A stretch of DNA of 64,000 nt from Faecalibacterium sp. (GCA_022652735.1 JALCRP010000001.1:62001-126000); one strand, 5' to 3'; shown: positions 32,727 to 41,992, counted from the stretch's first letter. A program made the numbers and translations. Notes: generated from the letters alone by a model not told the origin.

Positions 32727-34001
32727 TTATTTTTGGGGTGTTTTCTCTGTCATTGGGTGGTATGCCGTCTCCTCGGGCGGGTTTTTCTTGCGCAGAAGCG
32801 TCATGGCAGGCAGCGGGGTTTCGCACGGAATGGTATATTTCTGCATGGCCACAGGCGTCGATTTGATCCCTTCGCCCGCCTCATTTTTGATCCATGCCGG
32901 GGCCAGCGGGATGCGGCTGCCGTCCGGCGTCAGGGCCTCCAGCGTATCGCCGATCGACCATTTGCCGCGCTGCTGGCAATATGCCACGCCGTCCTTCCAT
33001 GCATCGACGGTGCCCATGAAATCCCATGCGCGGATGTAGCCGATATGGTCGGTGCGCTGGATGGCTTTTTCGCGCCCGAAATAGAAGCCCGGCGAGTAGC
33101 GGCGGTGGCTTGTGCGCGTCAGCTCCTCGTACACATCCTCCGGCAGGGCGAAATCCTCTGCATCCGGGTTATGTAAAAAGGTATCCAGCGCCTTGCGGTA
33201 GGCCGCCGTTACGCTGGCGACATAGTAAAACGTCTTGGCGCGGCCCTCAATTTTCAGGCTGTCAACGCCCGCCTTGCATACAAGATCCAAAAACGGCGCG
33301 GTGCACAGATCATCCGCATTCAGGATATAGCTGCCTTCGGGCGATTCGCCGATCTCGTAATACTGGCCGGGGCGGCGCTCCTCGCAGATATGATACCGCC
33401 AGCGGCAAGGCTGAGCGCATTCGCCGCGGTTGGAATCGCGGCCTGTCATGTACGTGGAAAGCAGGCACCGGCCCGAAAAGCTCATGCACATTGCCCCGTG
33501 CACAAAGGCCTCGATCTCCAGCTGTGGCGGCGTTTTGTCGCGGATGGTCGCAATATCCTGCAAGGTAAGCTCCCGCGCCAGCACAACACGCTTTGCGCCA
33601 AGGTGATAGGCGGCCGTAGCGGCCGCGTAATTCGTGATGCCCGTCTGCGTCGAAAAGTGGATGTCCACGCCGGGCGCCACCTTTTTACACAGCTCTACCA
33701 CGCCGAGATCGGCCACAATAAAGGCATCCACACCGGCATCCGCGGCCATTTTAACGGCATCGGGCAGGCGGCTAAGCTCCTCGTTCGTCGGCAGCGTGTT
33801 CAGCGTCAAATAGACGCGGCGCCCGCGCGCATGGGCAAAGAGAACACCCTCTTTCAGTTGATCGGGCGTAAAATTCGACGGCGCCGAGCGCATGCCGAAT
33901 TCGGTCATGCCGCAGTAGACGGCATCCGCCCCATAGCACACGGCATAGCGCAGGCGCTCCAAATCGCCCGCAGGGCTTAACAGTTCCGGGATTTCCAGCA
34001 T
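32727..34001 (-). CDS. Peptidase U32 family protein (rRNA/tRNA hydroxylation type)
   Basis: A 424-residue protein. The U32 signature is complete: EAFVHGAMCMSFSGRCLLS followed by the cysteine-rich RDSNRGECAQPCRWRY, whose cysteines may hold an Fe-S cluster. It starts with ELLSPAGDLERLRYAV, typical of the family. U32 proteins such as RlhA and TrhP are needed for hydroxylation of rRNA or tRNA, whereas older reports describe collagenase activity; the former is more likely here. ATG 34001 has SD GGAGG. A terminator hairpin ends directly at this SD, and the gene seems to depend on read-through from mltG. Confidence 0.9.
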   Translation of the reverse strand: MLEIPELLSPAGDLERLRYAVCYGADAVYCGMTEFGMRSAPSNFTPDQLKEGVLFAHARGRRVYLTLNTLPTNEELSRLPDAVKMAADAGVDAFIVADLGVVELCKKVAPGVDIHFSTQTGITNYAAATAAYHLGAKRVVLARELTLQDIATIRDKTPPQLEIEAFVHGAMCMSFSGRCLLSTYMTGRDSNRGECAQPCRWRYHICEERRPGQYYEIGESPEGSYILNADDLCTAPFLDLVCKAGVDSLKIEGRAKTFYYVASVTAAYRKALDTFLHNPDAEDFALPEDVYEELTRTSHRRYSPGFYFGREKAIQRTDHIGYIRAWDFMGTVDAWKDGVAYCQQRGKWSIGDTLEALTPDGSRIPLAPAWIKNEAGEGIKSTPVAMQKYTIPCETPLPAMTLLRKKNPPEETAYHPMTEKTPQK

Positions 34002-34014
34002 GCTTGTTTCCTCC

Positions 34015-34049
34015 AAAAAAGCGCCGCAGGCAAATGCTGCCCGCAGCGC
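34015..34049 (-). terminator. Terminator hairpin abutting the U32 ribosome binding site
   Basis: A 12-bp stem (34038-34049 with 34021-34032, two wobbles), loop of 5, then six T and immediately GGAGG, the SD of the U32 gene. Confidence 0.8.
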
Positions 34050-34128
34050 CGGTTTCTTTGTTGCCGGCCGGGCCGGCGGCGCATACATGGCCGCAAAGCC
34101 GCGTTTTGTGCCGCCTTTCAGGCCGTGC

Positions 34129-35274
34129 TCATTTCAGCGTATCATTTACCTGCCCTGCCTTTTGGCAGTTGGCGGCATGCTCCGTTTCGTTATGGCCGTA
34201 GTAATAGGTGCCGGCCTGATCGGTAACGAAGAAATAGTAGCCACCGCTCAGCGTATCCGGGTCAGGGTTGAGGGCGGCCTTAATGGCGTCGATTCCCGGG
34301 TTCGAGATCGCGCCCGGCGTCAGGCCCGAAACGGAATACGTGTCGTATGCGGTGCGGACGTTGATCGGAATCTGATCCCACCCGCCATAATACGGCGCAA
34401 CCCAGTTCCACAGATAGTTATTATCGCTGTCGCTTTGGATATAGCTCGAAGCATTGCTTTGCAGCATCGGATACGGCGAGCCGGCCGCCAGCCGATTACG
34501 GAACACGGCCGCCACCTTGGCGTCCTGATCGTTGCCGGCTTCTTCCTGTACAAAGCTCGCGAGCGTGACAGCCTGATTCAGGGTCAAGCCCTCGGCGTCC
34601 ATCTCGCTGTAAAGCTCGTCCGTCATTTGCTGATCGAACTGGGCGTAGAATGTCGCCACATAGTTGTGGACAGTATCATCCTTGTAAAAATCATAGGTAT
34701 TGGGGAACAAATATCCCTCGCACTTCATAAAGCGGTCGGGCGCATCCTCTGCCGAGGGCACATACTGCCAAAACTTAAATTCGCTGAAATCGCCCTCGTT
34801 GGCCTCTTTCAAAAAGTCCTCGGCCGAGCAAAGGCCGGCTTCTTCCATCTTGTCCGCGATAGCAATGGCCGTCGAGCCTTCGGGGAAGGTGACGCGCACC
34901 GTCTCGGCGGCTACCGTCTGCGATAAAGCCGCGATGATCTCATCATACGAAGCGCCCTTCTCGATCTCGAAATCGCCATACTGCAAGGTGCCCGCGGCGC
35001 CCTGCTTGCCCACATACCAGCGGAACACGCGCGGGTATTTAATCAGCCCGGCCTCCTGCAGCTTTTTGGCGATTGTGGCCGGGCCGCTGCCCTGCTCCAC
35101 GCTCACTTCTACCACATCGCCGGTTTTTTCGCCGCCGGCGATGTCGCCTTTCACCGAGAAATACGCAAACAGCGCCGCCGCGGCAAGCGCCAACACAATT
35201 ACGAAGGCCACGATCAGGCCGATCGGGCGCTTTCTGCCTTCCTGCGCGGCATGCGCCGCATGGTTTTGTGCCAT
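34129..35274 (-). CDS. mltG: Endolytic murein transglycosylase MltG
   Basis: Membrane-anchored lytic transglycosylase that cuts nascent glycan strands and sets their length. The 381-residue product has one membrane helix (about 18-42), a LysM-like region and the YceG domain with CEGYLFPNTYDF, the catalytic Glu in LASFVQEEAG and VFRNRLAAGSPYPMLQSNAS. SD AAGGAGG precedes ATG 35274. It follows the GNAT gene by 13 nt in the pcrA-thyX-tmk-GNAT-mltG operon. Confidence 0.95.
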   Translation of the reverse strand: MAQNHAAHAAQEGRKRPIGLIVAFVIVLALAAAALFAYFSVKGDIAGGEKTGDVVEVSVEQGSGPATIAKKLQEAGLIKYPRVFRWYVGKQGAAGTLQYGDFEIEKGASYDEIIAALSQTVAAETVRVTFPEGSTAIAIADKMEEAGLCSAEDFLKEANEGDFSEFKFWQYVPSAEDAPDRFMKCEGYLFPNTYDFYKDDTVHNYVATFYAQFDQQMTDELYSEMDAEGLTLNQAVTLASFVQEEAGNDQDAKVAAVFRNRLAAGSPYPMLQSNASSYIQSDSDNNYLWNWVAPYYGGWDQIPINVRTAYDTYSVSGLTPGAISNPGIDAIKAALNPDPDTLSGGYYFFVTDQAGTYYYGHNETEHAANCQKAGQVNDTLK

Positions 35275-35287
35275 CAGAGGTTCCTCC

Positions 35288-36121
35288 TTATACGTCCAAA
35301 ATCAGCCGCAGATAGCTTTCCGATACATCAAACGGCTCGCCGAAAAAACGAATCATGCCGTGCTCTGTACGCCGGCCCTCGCCCAAAAACAGGTTTTGGT
35401 CCGCGCCGATAGCGATCTCGGCATTCTCCACAACCACTTCTTTTTCCCGCGCGGCTTCCATCAGGCACTCGGCAGCGCGGTCTCCGTCCGCCATCAGCTC
35501 GATGAAATGCAGCGTTTCGCCCTTGCGGAAATAAAGCCCATAGCCTTCGTCGCTGGATACGATCGTAATCCCGCGGGAGTACAGCTCCGTCAAGATCGGG
35601 ATCATTTCCTCGGGCCGGATCCCGACAACATCGGGGCAGTATTCCTGCCGAAGCTCGCACAGCTTTTTGGCCGGCACCGCGTCAAACTCCGCTTGGCTCC
35701 AGATATTGCGCTTGATTTCGCGGTGCAGCTTTCGCAGCGGGAATGCCTTTTGAAAGCCGTGGGCCGCACAAAAATCAAATTGCCCGGCCTCGGCGGCCGC
35801 CAGCACAGCGAACGTGCAGCCCTGCTTTTTTTGCTCCTCGCAGGCATATTCCAGCAATCCGCCGCCAAGCCCGCGGCCGCGGGCCGCCTGCTGCACGGCG
35901 AGCGCAGCCATGCATACGCCCTTATGTGCCCGGATTGAGACAGGCACCGCCAGCAGCATCGCCGCCGGGGCGCCGTTTTCCTCTGCCACATAAATGTTTT
36001 GCCCGCCCACAAGGCGGCTGACGGCCATTTCGGCATGCTCGGCGCTGCCGCCGAAAGCCTGCGTATAAAGCGCCTCCAACGGCTGTACATCGGAAGGCTG
36101 CATCAAACGAAATGTGTTCAA
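35288..36121 (-). CDS. GNAT-family N-acetyltransferase
   Basis: A 277-residue protein whose N-terminal half is a GNAT domain: AALAVQQAARGRGLGGGLLEYA binds acetyl-CoA (A motif) and AAHGFQKAFPLRKL closes the fold. The C-terminal half (about 150-277) resembles the second domain of Eis-like acetyltransferases but is not assigned with confidence. The substrate is unknown. The reading frame opens at TTG 36121, overlapping the tmk stop by 4 nt (TTGA), which suggests translational coupling; an in-frame ATG six codons later is the alternative start. Confidence 0.85.
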   Translation of the reverse strand: MNTFRLMQPSDVQPLEALYTQAFGGSAEHAEMAVSRLVGGQNIYVAEENGAPAAMLLAVPVSIRAHKGVCMAALAVQQAARGRGLGGGLLEYACEEQKKQGCTFAVLAAAEAGQFDFCAAHGFQKAFPLRKLHREIKRNIWSQAEFDAVPAKKLCELRQEYCPDVVGIRPEEMIPILTELYSRGITIVSSDEGYGLYFRKGETLHFIELMADGDRAAECLMEAAREKEVVVENAEIAIGADQNLFLGEGRRTEHGMIRFFGEPFDVSESYLRLILDV

Positions 36122-36801
36122 ACTGTCTCTCTCTCCATTCTCTCTTGGATCACGGCAAGTACTTCGCGGTGGATTGCCTCAACCGGCCGCATTGCGCCGT
36201 CTGCCGCGCATTCCACTGTCTTCCAGCCCAAGCGCGCTGCGCAGTAAGCGGCGGCGCGGCGGCTCGCCTGCGCATAGGCGAGATCTTTTTCCAAAATGTC
36301 CTTTTGGGATTCGTCGCCGTGGTAGCGCTCGGTCATCAGCTTTTGGCTGATTTCGGGCGCCACGGAAAGGTACACGACGGCATCCGGCGCGGGCAGGCCC
36401 AGCAGCTCGTATTCATAATGGAACAGCCAGCTTACGAAATCGTCCCATTGCGCCTGCGGAAGCTTTGCACACTGATGCACAGCGTTTGAGGTCGTATAGC
36501 GGTCAGCGACAAGGATGCCGCCCTTTTCGTAGAAACTGCCCCAATCGGTTTTATAGCTGGCATAGCGATCCACCGCATAAAAGCTCGACGCCGCAAAAGC
36601 ATTTACATCCTCCGGCCGATCGCCGAAATCGCCCCGCAGATACATTTTTGCCAGCGTGGAAGAAGGGCTTGCATAATTGGGGAACGTAATTTCCCGCACA
36701 GCGCAGCCCTGCTGCTGCAAAGCCGCTGCCAGCGCTTTGGCCTGTGTGGCCTTGCCGCTGCCGTCCAGCCCCTCGATAACAAACAGTTTTCCCTTGCTCA
36801 T
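36118..36801 (-). CDS. tmk: Thymidylate kinase
   Basis: Phosphorylates dTMP to dTDP. The 227-residue product carries the P-loop EGLDGSGKATQ (10-20), the DRYASY substrate segment and the DR motif in VADRYTTSNAVHQ, followed by a LID region. ATG 36801 overlaps the thyX stop by 4 nt (ATGA), so dTMP synthesis and phosphorylation are translationally coupled. The longer upstream frame lies inside thyX and is not used. Confidence 0.94.
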   Translation of the reverse strand: MSKGKLFVIEGLDGSGKATQAKALAAALQQQGCAVREITFPNYASPSSTLAKMYLRGDFGDRPEDVNAFAASSFYAVDRYASYKTDWGSFYEKGGILVADRYTTSNAVHQCAKLPQAQWDDFVSWLFHYEYELLGLPAPDAVVYLSVAPEISQKLMTERYHGDESQKDILEKDLAYAQASRRAAAYCAARLGWKTVECAADGAMRPVEAIHREVLAVIQERMERETV

Positions 36802-37577
36802 TGCTTTTTTTCTCCCCGCATCGCGGCGAACTCTGCCCGCACCTGCTCGGCCTTGCCGCAGCACATCCGCCCCTCGGGGCACGGCCCCGCAAGGCACCGC
36901 GGCCCCGCATTTCGGAAAAGTTCGGGCGCGACAGGGTAAACCAGCTTCCACATCTCTTTGGCCAGCGCGCGGATCTCCCACTGGGCACGGTTGCAGCAGC
37001 GCAGCGCAAAGAAGTTTTGCAGGCTGCGCGCGTTCATCGTCATCACCATTTTGGTCTCGCAGGCGTTCGGCAATACAAAGCGGGCATCTTCATTTGCCTG
37101 TTTTGCGGCTTTTTTTCGTGCCGCGGCTTCATCCATGCCGGCTGCGACATATTCCGCGGTATGCGCATCTTCCAATTTCTTGGCGAGATCGAGATAGCGC
37201 TTTGCGTCCTCGTCCATGCTGGCGAGGAAAGCCGCCTTCGCCGCCGGAATCTTTTCGATCTCCGGCGGAATCACATAATGGAAATCATCAAGACGCACAT
37301 AGCGCTGGCTCTGGACGCTGAACGAAGCAATACGGTGCCGCGTGATCTGCGCCAGCAGGGTACGGCTTACGCCCTCGATGCCAAAGGTAAAGTTGGCGTG
37401 TTCGATCGGGCTGGCATGGCCCAGATCCGTCAGCATGCTTAAAAAGCGCACGGTTTTTTCCTCGGTCAGGCCGTCGAGCAGCGTCCCGATATGGGAATCG
37501 GAATAGCACAGCTTCGCCGCCGCGGCGACGACCTTTTCCGGCTCGGGCGTATATGCGATCAAGTTGACCTGCATCAT
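36798..37577 (-). CDS. thyX: Flavin-dependent thymidylate synthase ThyX
   Basis: Makes dTMP from dUMP using FAD, NADPH and methylene-tetrahydrofolate. The ThyX motif RHRIASFSVQSQR (80-92) is complete. At 259 residues the length is normal. A C-terminal His/Cys-rich stretch (LAGPCPEGRMCCGK) is an addition seen in some members. SD AGGAGGG precedes a double ATG at 37577. It lies 21 nt after pcrA and overlaps tmk. Confidence 0.96.
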   Translation of the reverse strand: MMQVNLIAYTPEPEKVVAAAAKLCYSDSHIGTLLDGLTEEKTVRFLSMLTDLGHASPIEHANFTFGIEGVSRTLLAQITRHRIASFSVQSQRYVRLDDFHYVIPPEIEKIPAAKAAFLASMDEDAKRYLDLAKKLEDAHTAEYVAAGMDEAAARKKAAKQANEDARFVLPNACETKMVMTMNARSLQNFFALRCCNRAQWEIRALAKEMWKLVYPVAPELFRNAGPRCLAGPCPEGRMCCGKAEQVRAEFAAMRGEKKQ

Positions 37578-37598
37578 GGAAAATCCCTCCTGATAATT

Positions 37599-40190
37599 TT
37601 ATTCCGTTTTCTGCATCGGCGCAAAATTCGCCATCGTTTTTTTAATGCCCGCCTTTTCAAAGCGCACTTCCACGATCTGATCGCCGGAAGCCGGCGTTAC
37701 GCGCAGCACCGTGCCGCGGCCGAAAATTTTGTGTTCGACCGTATCGCCGGGCGCATAGCTTTTGTTTGCGGCGGCCGGTGCTTTGCCCTGCGCGCCAAAC
37801 GTGATCGGGGCGCGCGGCTTTGCCGTACTGCTGTGGCCAAAACTGTGGGTGGCCGCTTTTGCCCCAAAGCCGCTTTCGGCCGGGCGCTGCGGCACCCCGG
37901 CGCCGAAGCGCGGCATCCGCTCGCCGGCGTTATATTCACGGTTCAGATAGGTGCCTTTCGGCATGGCTGTGCCATAGCTGCTGCCATAGCTATGCCCATA
38001 ACCCGAAGGCCCTGAATAGCCGGATGCGCCGCCCGGCACGGTATCGCTGTAAGCGTCGCCCCAGCCGCACGCAGCGCTGCGCGCCAACGCCGGGCTTTCG
38101 CTTTCGTCGAGAAACTCTGCGTCGATCTCGGCCAAAAATCGGCTTGGATCGTTGCGGCGCGTCTGCCCAAACAGCATACGGCTCACGCTCGAGGAAAGGT
38201 ACAGCTCCTTTTTGGCGCGGGTAATGCCGACGTAACAAAGGCGGCGCTCCTCTTCGAGATCATCCTCGGAGTAGCGGCTCATCTCGCTGGGGAAGATGCC
38301 CTCCTCCATGCCGGCCAAAAACACATACGGAAATTCGAGGCCCTTGGCCGAATGGATCGTCATCATGACAACCTGATCTTCATCCTCATTATAATTGTCG
38401 ATGTCGCTGATGAGGGCAACATCCTCAAGGTAACCCTCAAGGCTGGCCTCAGGGCCTTTGCTGTCGGCATAGTTGCGCACGTTGCTGACGAGCTGGCCAA
38501 GGTTGGAAAGGCGATCCTGCCCCTCCTCGCCCTGCGCTTCCAACATGGCCTTATAGCCGGTCAGCTCGATCACCTCGTTGGCAAAGATGTCAAGCGGGTG
38601 ATTTTCCAGGCAATCGCGCAGCTTTTCGTACAGCGCATAAAAGTTCATCAGCGGCGCGGCGGCGCGGCGCACATCCGCATATTCGGCGGCATGGGCACAA
38701 ACTTCCAGCATGGAAATGCCCTGTTCCGCCGCCAAACGCGCCATATTCTCTACCGTGGTCCCGCCGATCTTGCGGGCAGGCTCGTTGATGATGCGGCGCA
38801 GGCGCACATCGTCGGCAGGGTTTGCCACGATAGACATGTACGAGTGGATGTCCTTTACTTCCTTGCGGTCGTTAAAGCGCTGGCCGCCCACGATTTTATG
38901 CGGGATACCGGCGCGGATAAAGTAGTTTTCAATGGGGGCCGACTGTGCGTTCATGCGGTACAAAACGGCATGATCGGAAAGGCGGCCGCCCTCCTTCAAA
39001 TGTTCGCCGATCACATCGGCGATATGCATGGCCTCGTCGCCCTCGTTCTCGGCGGTATAGTGATGCACACGCGGGCCTTCGCCGTTTTTCGTCCAAAGGT
39101 TTTTGCCCTTGCGCTCCTGATTGTGGGCGATGACGCAGTTTGCGGCGTTTAGGATGTTGGAAGTAGAACGATAGTTCTGCTCAAGGCGAATGGTTTTTGC
39201 GCCGGGAAATATCTTTTCAAAACTCAAAATATTTTCGATCGTCGCCCCACGAAATTTGTAGATACTCTGATCGTCGTCGCCGACGACGCAGATGTTGCGC
39301 TCCGGCCCCGTAAGCAGGCGCACCAGCTGAAACTGTGCCACGCTGGTATCCTGATATTCGTCCACGAGCAGATAGCGGTATTTGTTCTGGTAATATTCCC
39401 GCACATCCTCGTGATCGCGCAAAAGCACCACGGTCTGATAGATCAGGTCATCAAAATCGAACGCGCCCGCCGTTTTCAGGCGCTTTTCGTAGACGCTGTA
39501 GATTTTGGCGATCAGCGATGCCTTGGTATCGGCGGCCGCCTGCAGCGCATCGGCCGGGCCGACAAGTTGATCTTTCATGCGGCCGATCTGATTCAGCGCG
39601 CTTTTGACAGGCAAAAACTTGTCGTCGATCTCCAGCTCTTTATACAGCGCTTTCATCACGCGCTGTGAATCGTCCGTATCGTAAATGGTAAAGCTTTTCG
39701 GCCAGCCGATCTGCTCGGCATAGCGGCGCAAAATGCGCACACAAGCCGAGTGGAACGTCGAGGCGAACACCTCGTCGCCCTGCTCGTCGCCAAGCATGCC
39801 GCGCAAACGAGCTTTCAGCTCGCCCGCCGCCTTATTGGTAAAGGTGATGGCCATCACGTTCCAGCTGCGCACCGCATTGCGGCGCAGCATCGGATCCAAC
39901 GAAACGGGCGGGTCGGTTTGTGTCATGATTGCCGTGCGCAGCGCCGTAACGTCCTGCTCGGTAGCCGGGCGCGGCAGCTCAGGGCAGCCGTGCGCCGAGC
40001 CAAAGCGGATCAGATTGGCGATCCGGTTGACCAGCACGGTCGTCTTGCCGCTGCCGGCGCCGGCCAAAATCAGCAGCGGGCCATCCACCGTGCAGACAGC
40101 CTGCCGCTGCATCTCATTCAGTTTCCCGAACTGCTTTTCGATATAGAGATCGCGCAGCTTTAAGAATTCCTCGTTCGTATGATCCGCCAT
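37599..40190 (-). CDS. pcrA: ATP-dependent DNA helicase PcrA
   Basis: Superfamily 1A 3'-5' helicase acting in repair and replication-transcription conflicts. The 863-residue product has Walker A AGAGSGKT (43-50), VDEYQDTS (motif II), GDDDQSIYKFRGA (motif III), TIHSAKGLEF and VGITRAKKELYLS (motifs V and VI). After a Gly/Ser/Tyr-rich linker a C-terminal Tudor-like module (GDTVEHKIFGRGTVLRV), which binds RNA polymerase in PcrA, ends the protein. It is longer than B. subtilis PcrA (739), mainly through the linker and N-domain insertions. ATG 40190 has AAGGGAA 7 nt upstream. First gene of the thyX-tmk operon. Confidence 0.96.
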   Translation of the reverse strand: MADHTNEEFLKLRDLYIEKQFGKLNEMQRQAVCTVDGPLLILAGAGSGKTTVLVNRIANLIRFGSAHGCPELPRPATEQDVTALRTAIMTQTDPPVSLDPMLRRNAVRSWNVMAITFTNKAAGELKARLRGMLGDEQGDEVFASTFHSACVRILRRYAEQIGWPKSFTIYDTDDSQRVMKALYKELEIDDKFLPVKSALNQIGRMKDQLVGPADALQAAADTKASLIAKIYSVYEKRLKTAGAFDFDDLIYQTVVLLRDHEDVREYYQNKYRYLLVDEYQDTSVAQFQLVRLLTGPERNICVVGDDDQSIYKFRGATIENILSFEKIFPGAKTIRLEQNYRSTSNILNAANCVIAHNQERKGKNLWTKNGEGPRVHHYTAENEGDEAMHIADVIGEHLKEGGRLSDHAVLYRMNAQSAPIENYFIRAGIPHKIVGGQRFNDRKEVKDIHSYMSIVANPADDVRLRRIINEPARKIGGTTVENMARLAAEQGISMLEVCAHAAEYADVRRAAAPLMNFYALYEKLRDCLENHPLDIFANEVIELTGYKAMLEAQGEEGQDRLSNLGQLVSNVRNYADSKGPEASLEGYLEDVALISDIDNYNEDEDQVVMMTIHSAKGLEFPYVFLAGMEEGIFPSEMSRYSEDDLEEERRLCYVGITRAKKELYLSSSVSRMLFGQTRRNDPSRFLAEIDAEFLDESESPALARSAACGWGDAYSDTVPGGASGYSGPSGYGHSYGSSYGTAMPKGTYLNREYNAGERMPRFGAGVPQRPAESGFGAKAATHSFGHSSTAKPRAPITFGAQGKAPAAANKSYAPGDTVEHKIFGRGTVLRVTPASGDQIVEVRFEKAGIKKTMANFAPMQKTE

Positions 40191-40230
40191 GTAAATTCCC
40201 TTTTCCTCAAAATAAGCCGATGATGTACGT

Positions 40231-40259
40231 AGTATACCACAACCGGCTGTGCTGTGAAA
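40231..40259 (-). promoter_or_regulatory. Promoter of the pcrA operon
   Basis: TTTCAC (40259-40254), 17-nt spacer, TATACT (40236-40231) on the minus strand, about 40 nt before pcrA. Confidence 0.5.
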
Positions 40260-40269
40260 GGCGTCGGCC

Positions 40270-40290
40270 AAAAAAGGCCCAAAAAGGGCC
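40270..40290 (-). terminator. Terminator after the Na+ pump beta gene
   Basis: GGCCC/GGGCC hairpin with a five-T loop, followed by six T on the minus strand; a second hairpin lies upstream of it. About 50 nt after the oadB-like stop. Confidence 0.8.
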
Positions 40291-40338
40291 GTCGCTTCTC
40301 CCGCAGGGGAAAAGCGGCAGCCCTTCAAAAAGCAAAGA

Positions 40339-41559
40339 TCAGCCGAAGATATTGATAAGGATACCGGCAGCAACTGCCGAGCCGATTACGCCGGCCACGT
40401 TCGGGCCCATTGCATGCATCAGCAGGAAGTTGCCCGGATTTTCGCGCTGGCCCTCTCTCTGGGAAACACGGGCGGCCATCGGCACGGCAGAAACGCCGGC
40501 CGAACCAATCAGCGGGTTGACCTGGCCGTGTGTAACAACGCACATGATCTTGCCGAAAATAACGCCCGCAGCGGTGCCAAAGCAGAACGCCGCAAGGCCC
40601 AGCACAACGATAAACACCGTCTGGAAATTCAGGAAGGTGTTTGCGCTTGTGGTGCAGCCGACCGACAGCGCCAAGAACAGCGTGATGATGTTCATCAGCT
40701 CGTTGCCGGCCGTCTTTTGCAGACGATCGACCACGCCGCATTCCTTCATCAGGTTGCCCAGCATCAGCATGCCGACCAAAACCGCGGAATCCGGGATAAT
40801 CAGCGAAACCACAATCGTGCACAGGATCGGGAAGATAATCTTTTCCGATTTAGACACGGTGCGCAGCTGCTTCATTACGATGCCGCGCTCTTTCTTTGTG
40901 GTCAGTGCGCGCATAATCGGCGGCTGAATAACAGGTACCAGCGCCATGTAACTGTACGCGGCAACGGCGATACTGCCCAGCAGCTCCGGCGCCAATTTTG
41001 AAGTAACAAAGATAGCCGTCGGGCCGTCGGCGCCGCCGATGATGGCGATGGCCGCGCTCTGCTTCTGCGAGAACTCAACCAGCGGGGTATCGCTCAAAAG
41101 GCGGGCACCCAGATACGTGCCGAAAATGCCGAACTGTGCGGCTGCGCCGAGCAGCAGGCTTTTCGGGTTCGAGATCAGGGGGCCAAAATCGGTCATCGTG
41201 CCGATGCCCAAGAAGATCAGCGGCGGATAGATCCCCAGCTTTACGCCGAGGTACAGCATATCGCCAAGGCCGCCGTGATGCAGCACCTCGCTGAACATCG
41301 GGTACAGCGAAGGGTCGGCACCGGCCGGCGCCAAAAAGTATTCCATGTGAATAATGCCGCTGCCCGGCAGGTTGGCAAGGATCATGCCGAACGCCATCGG
41401 CAGAAGAATCAGCGGCTCATACTGGCGCACAATGGCCAGATACATCAGCACACAGCCGACGCCGATCATAATGAGATACAGATAGCCGCCCGGCTGCGTA
41501 AAGCGGGCAAAGCCGGAATTGGAAAAAATGCTGACCAGAGTATTGACAAATTCGCTCAT
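40339..41559 (-). CDS. oadB: Na+-translocating decarboxylase beta subunit (OadB/GcdB/MmdB)
   Basis: Integral membrane subunit that couples decarboxylation of a carboxybiotin carrier to Na+ export. The 406-residue product has about 9 hydrophobic spans and the invariant Na+-site motif IIGGADGPTAIFVTSKLAP (Asp essential in the Klebsiella enzyme). The N-terminal GFARFTQPGGYLYLIMIGVG is typical. It starts 15 nt after the gamma-like gene (SD GGAGG). Neither the carboxyltransferase alpha subunit nor a biotin carrier is in the window, so the substrate (oxaloacetate, methylmalonyl-CoA or glutaconyl-CoA) is open. Confidence 0.93.
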   Translation of the reverse strand: MSEFVNTLVSIFSNSGFARFTQPGGYLYLIMIGVGCVLMYLAIVRQYEPLILLPMAFGMILANLPGSGIIHMEYFLAPAGADPSLYPMFSEVLHHGGLGDMLYLGVKLGIYPPLIFLGIGTMTDFGPLISNPKSLLLGAAAQFGIFGTYLGARLLSDTPLVEFSQKQSAAIAIIGGADGPTAIFVTSKLAPELLGSIAVAAYSYMALVPVIQPPIMRALTTKKERGIVMKQLRTVSKSEKIIFPILCTIVVSLIIPDSAVLVGMLMLGNLMKECGVVDRLQKTAGNELMNIITLFLALSVGCTTSANTFLNFQTVFIVVLGLAAFCFGTAAGVIFGKIMCVVTHGQVNPLIGSAGVSAVPMAARVSQREGQRENPGNFLLMHAMGPNVAGVIGSAVAAGILINIFG

Positions 41560-41574
41560 ATTTCGGCTCCTCCC

Positions 41575-41949
41575 TTAAAACGGCGACGTGACATCGCTCA
41601 CGCCGGCGCGGCCCCAGTTGCCGCGGCTTTCGCCGTTTGCGCGGCGCACGGCGCGCAGCGTATACTTCCCGCCGCTGATGGCGGCGATTGCCGCGGCGAT
41701 CACGGCGACTACCGCCCCAGGGATGCCTTTTTCCACTACCGGCGCAGGCGCGGCAGCCTTCTGCACGTTTTCGCCTTTGCCATCGCCGGCCTTTTCGGCC
41801 ATTTGCTTTTTGTCCTTTTTCGCATTTTTTGCATCAAAGAACTTGCCTTCCAGCGTGATAATCAGCATGAGCAGCACCAAGATAAAGAAAACCAAGATGA
41901 TGCCGGTGCACATGACGACCACGTCGAAGCCAAAGGTTGACATATCCAT
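41575..41949 (-). CDS. OadG-family gamma subunit of Na+ pump
   Basis: A 124-residue protein with an N-terminal membrane helix (about 9-34, GIILVFFILVLLMLIITLEG), a charged Lys/Ala linker and a hydrophobic Ala-rich stretch (VVAVIAAAIAAISGGKYT), as in OadG/MmdD small subunits that stabilise the complex. Start ATG 41949 has GGAGGG upstream; the second ATG two codons later is less well placed. First of the two-gene operon with oadB. Confidence 0.82.
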   Translation of the reverse strand: MDMSTFGFDVVVMCTGIILVFFILVLLMLIITLEGKFFDAKNAKKDKKQMAEKAGDGKGENVQKAAAPAPVVEKGIPGAVVAVIAAAIAAISGGKYTLRAVRRANGESRGNWGRAGVSDVTSPF

Positions 41950-41992
41950 ACCTTTTTCCCTCCGTTGTTAAAAAGAAAACAATCTGTTTGGT

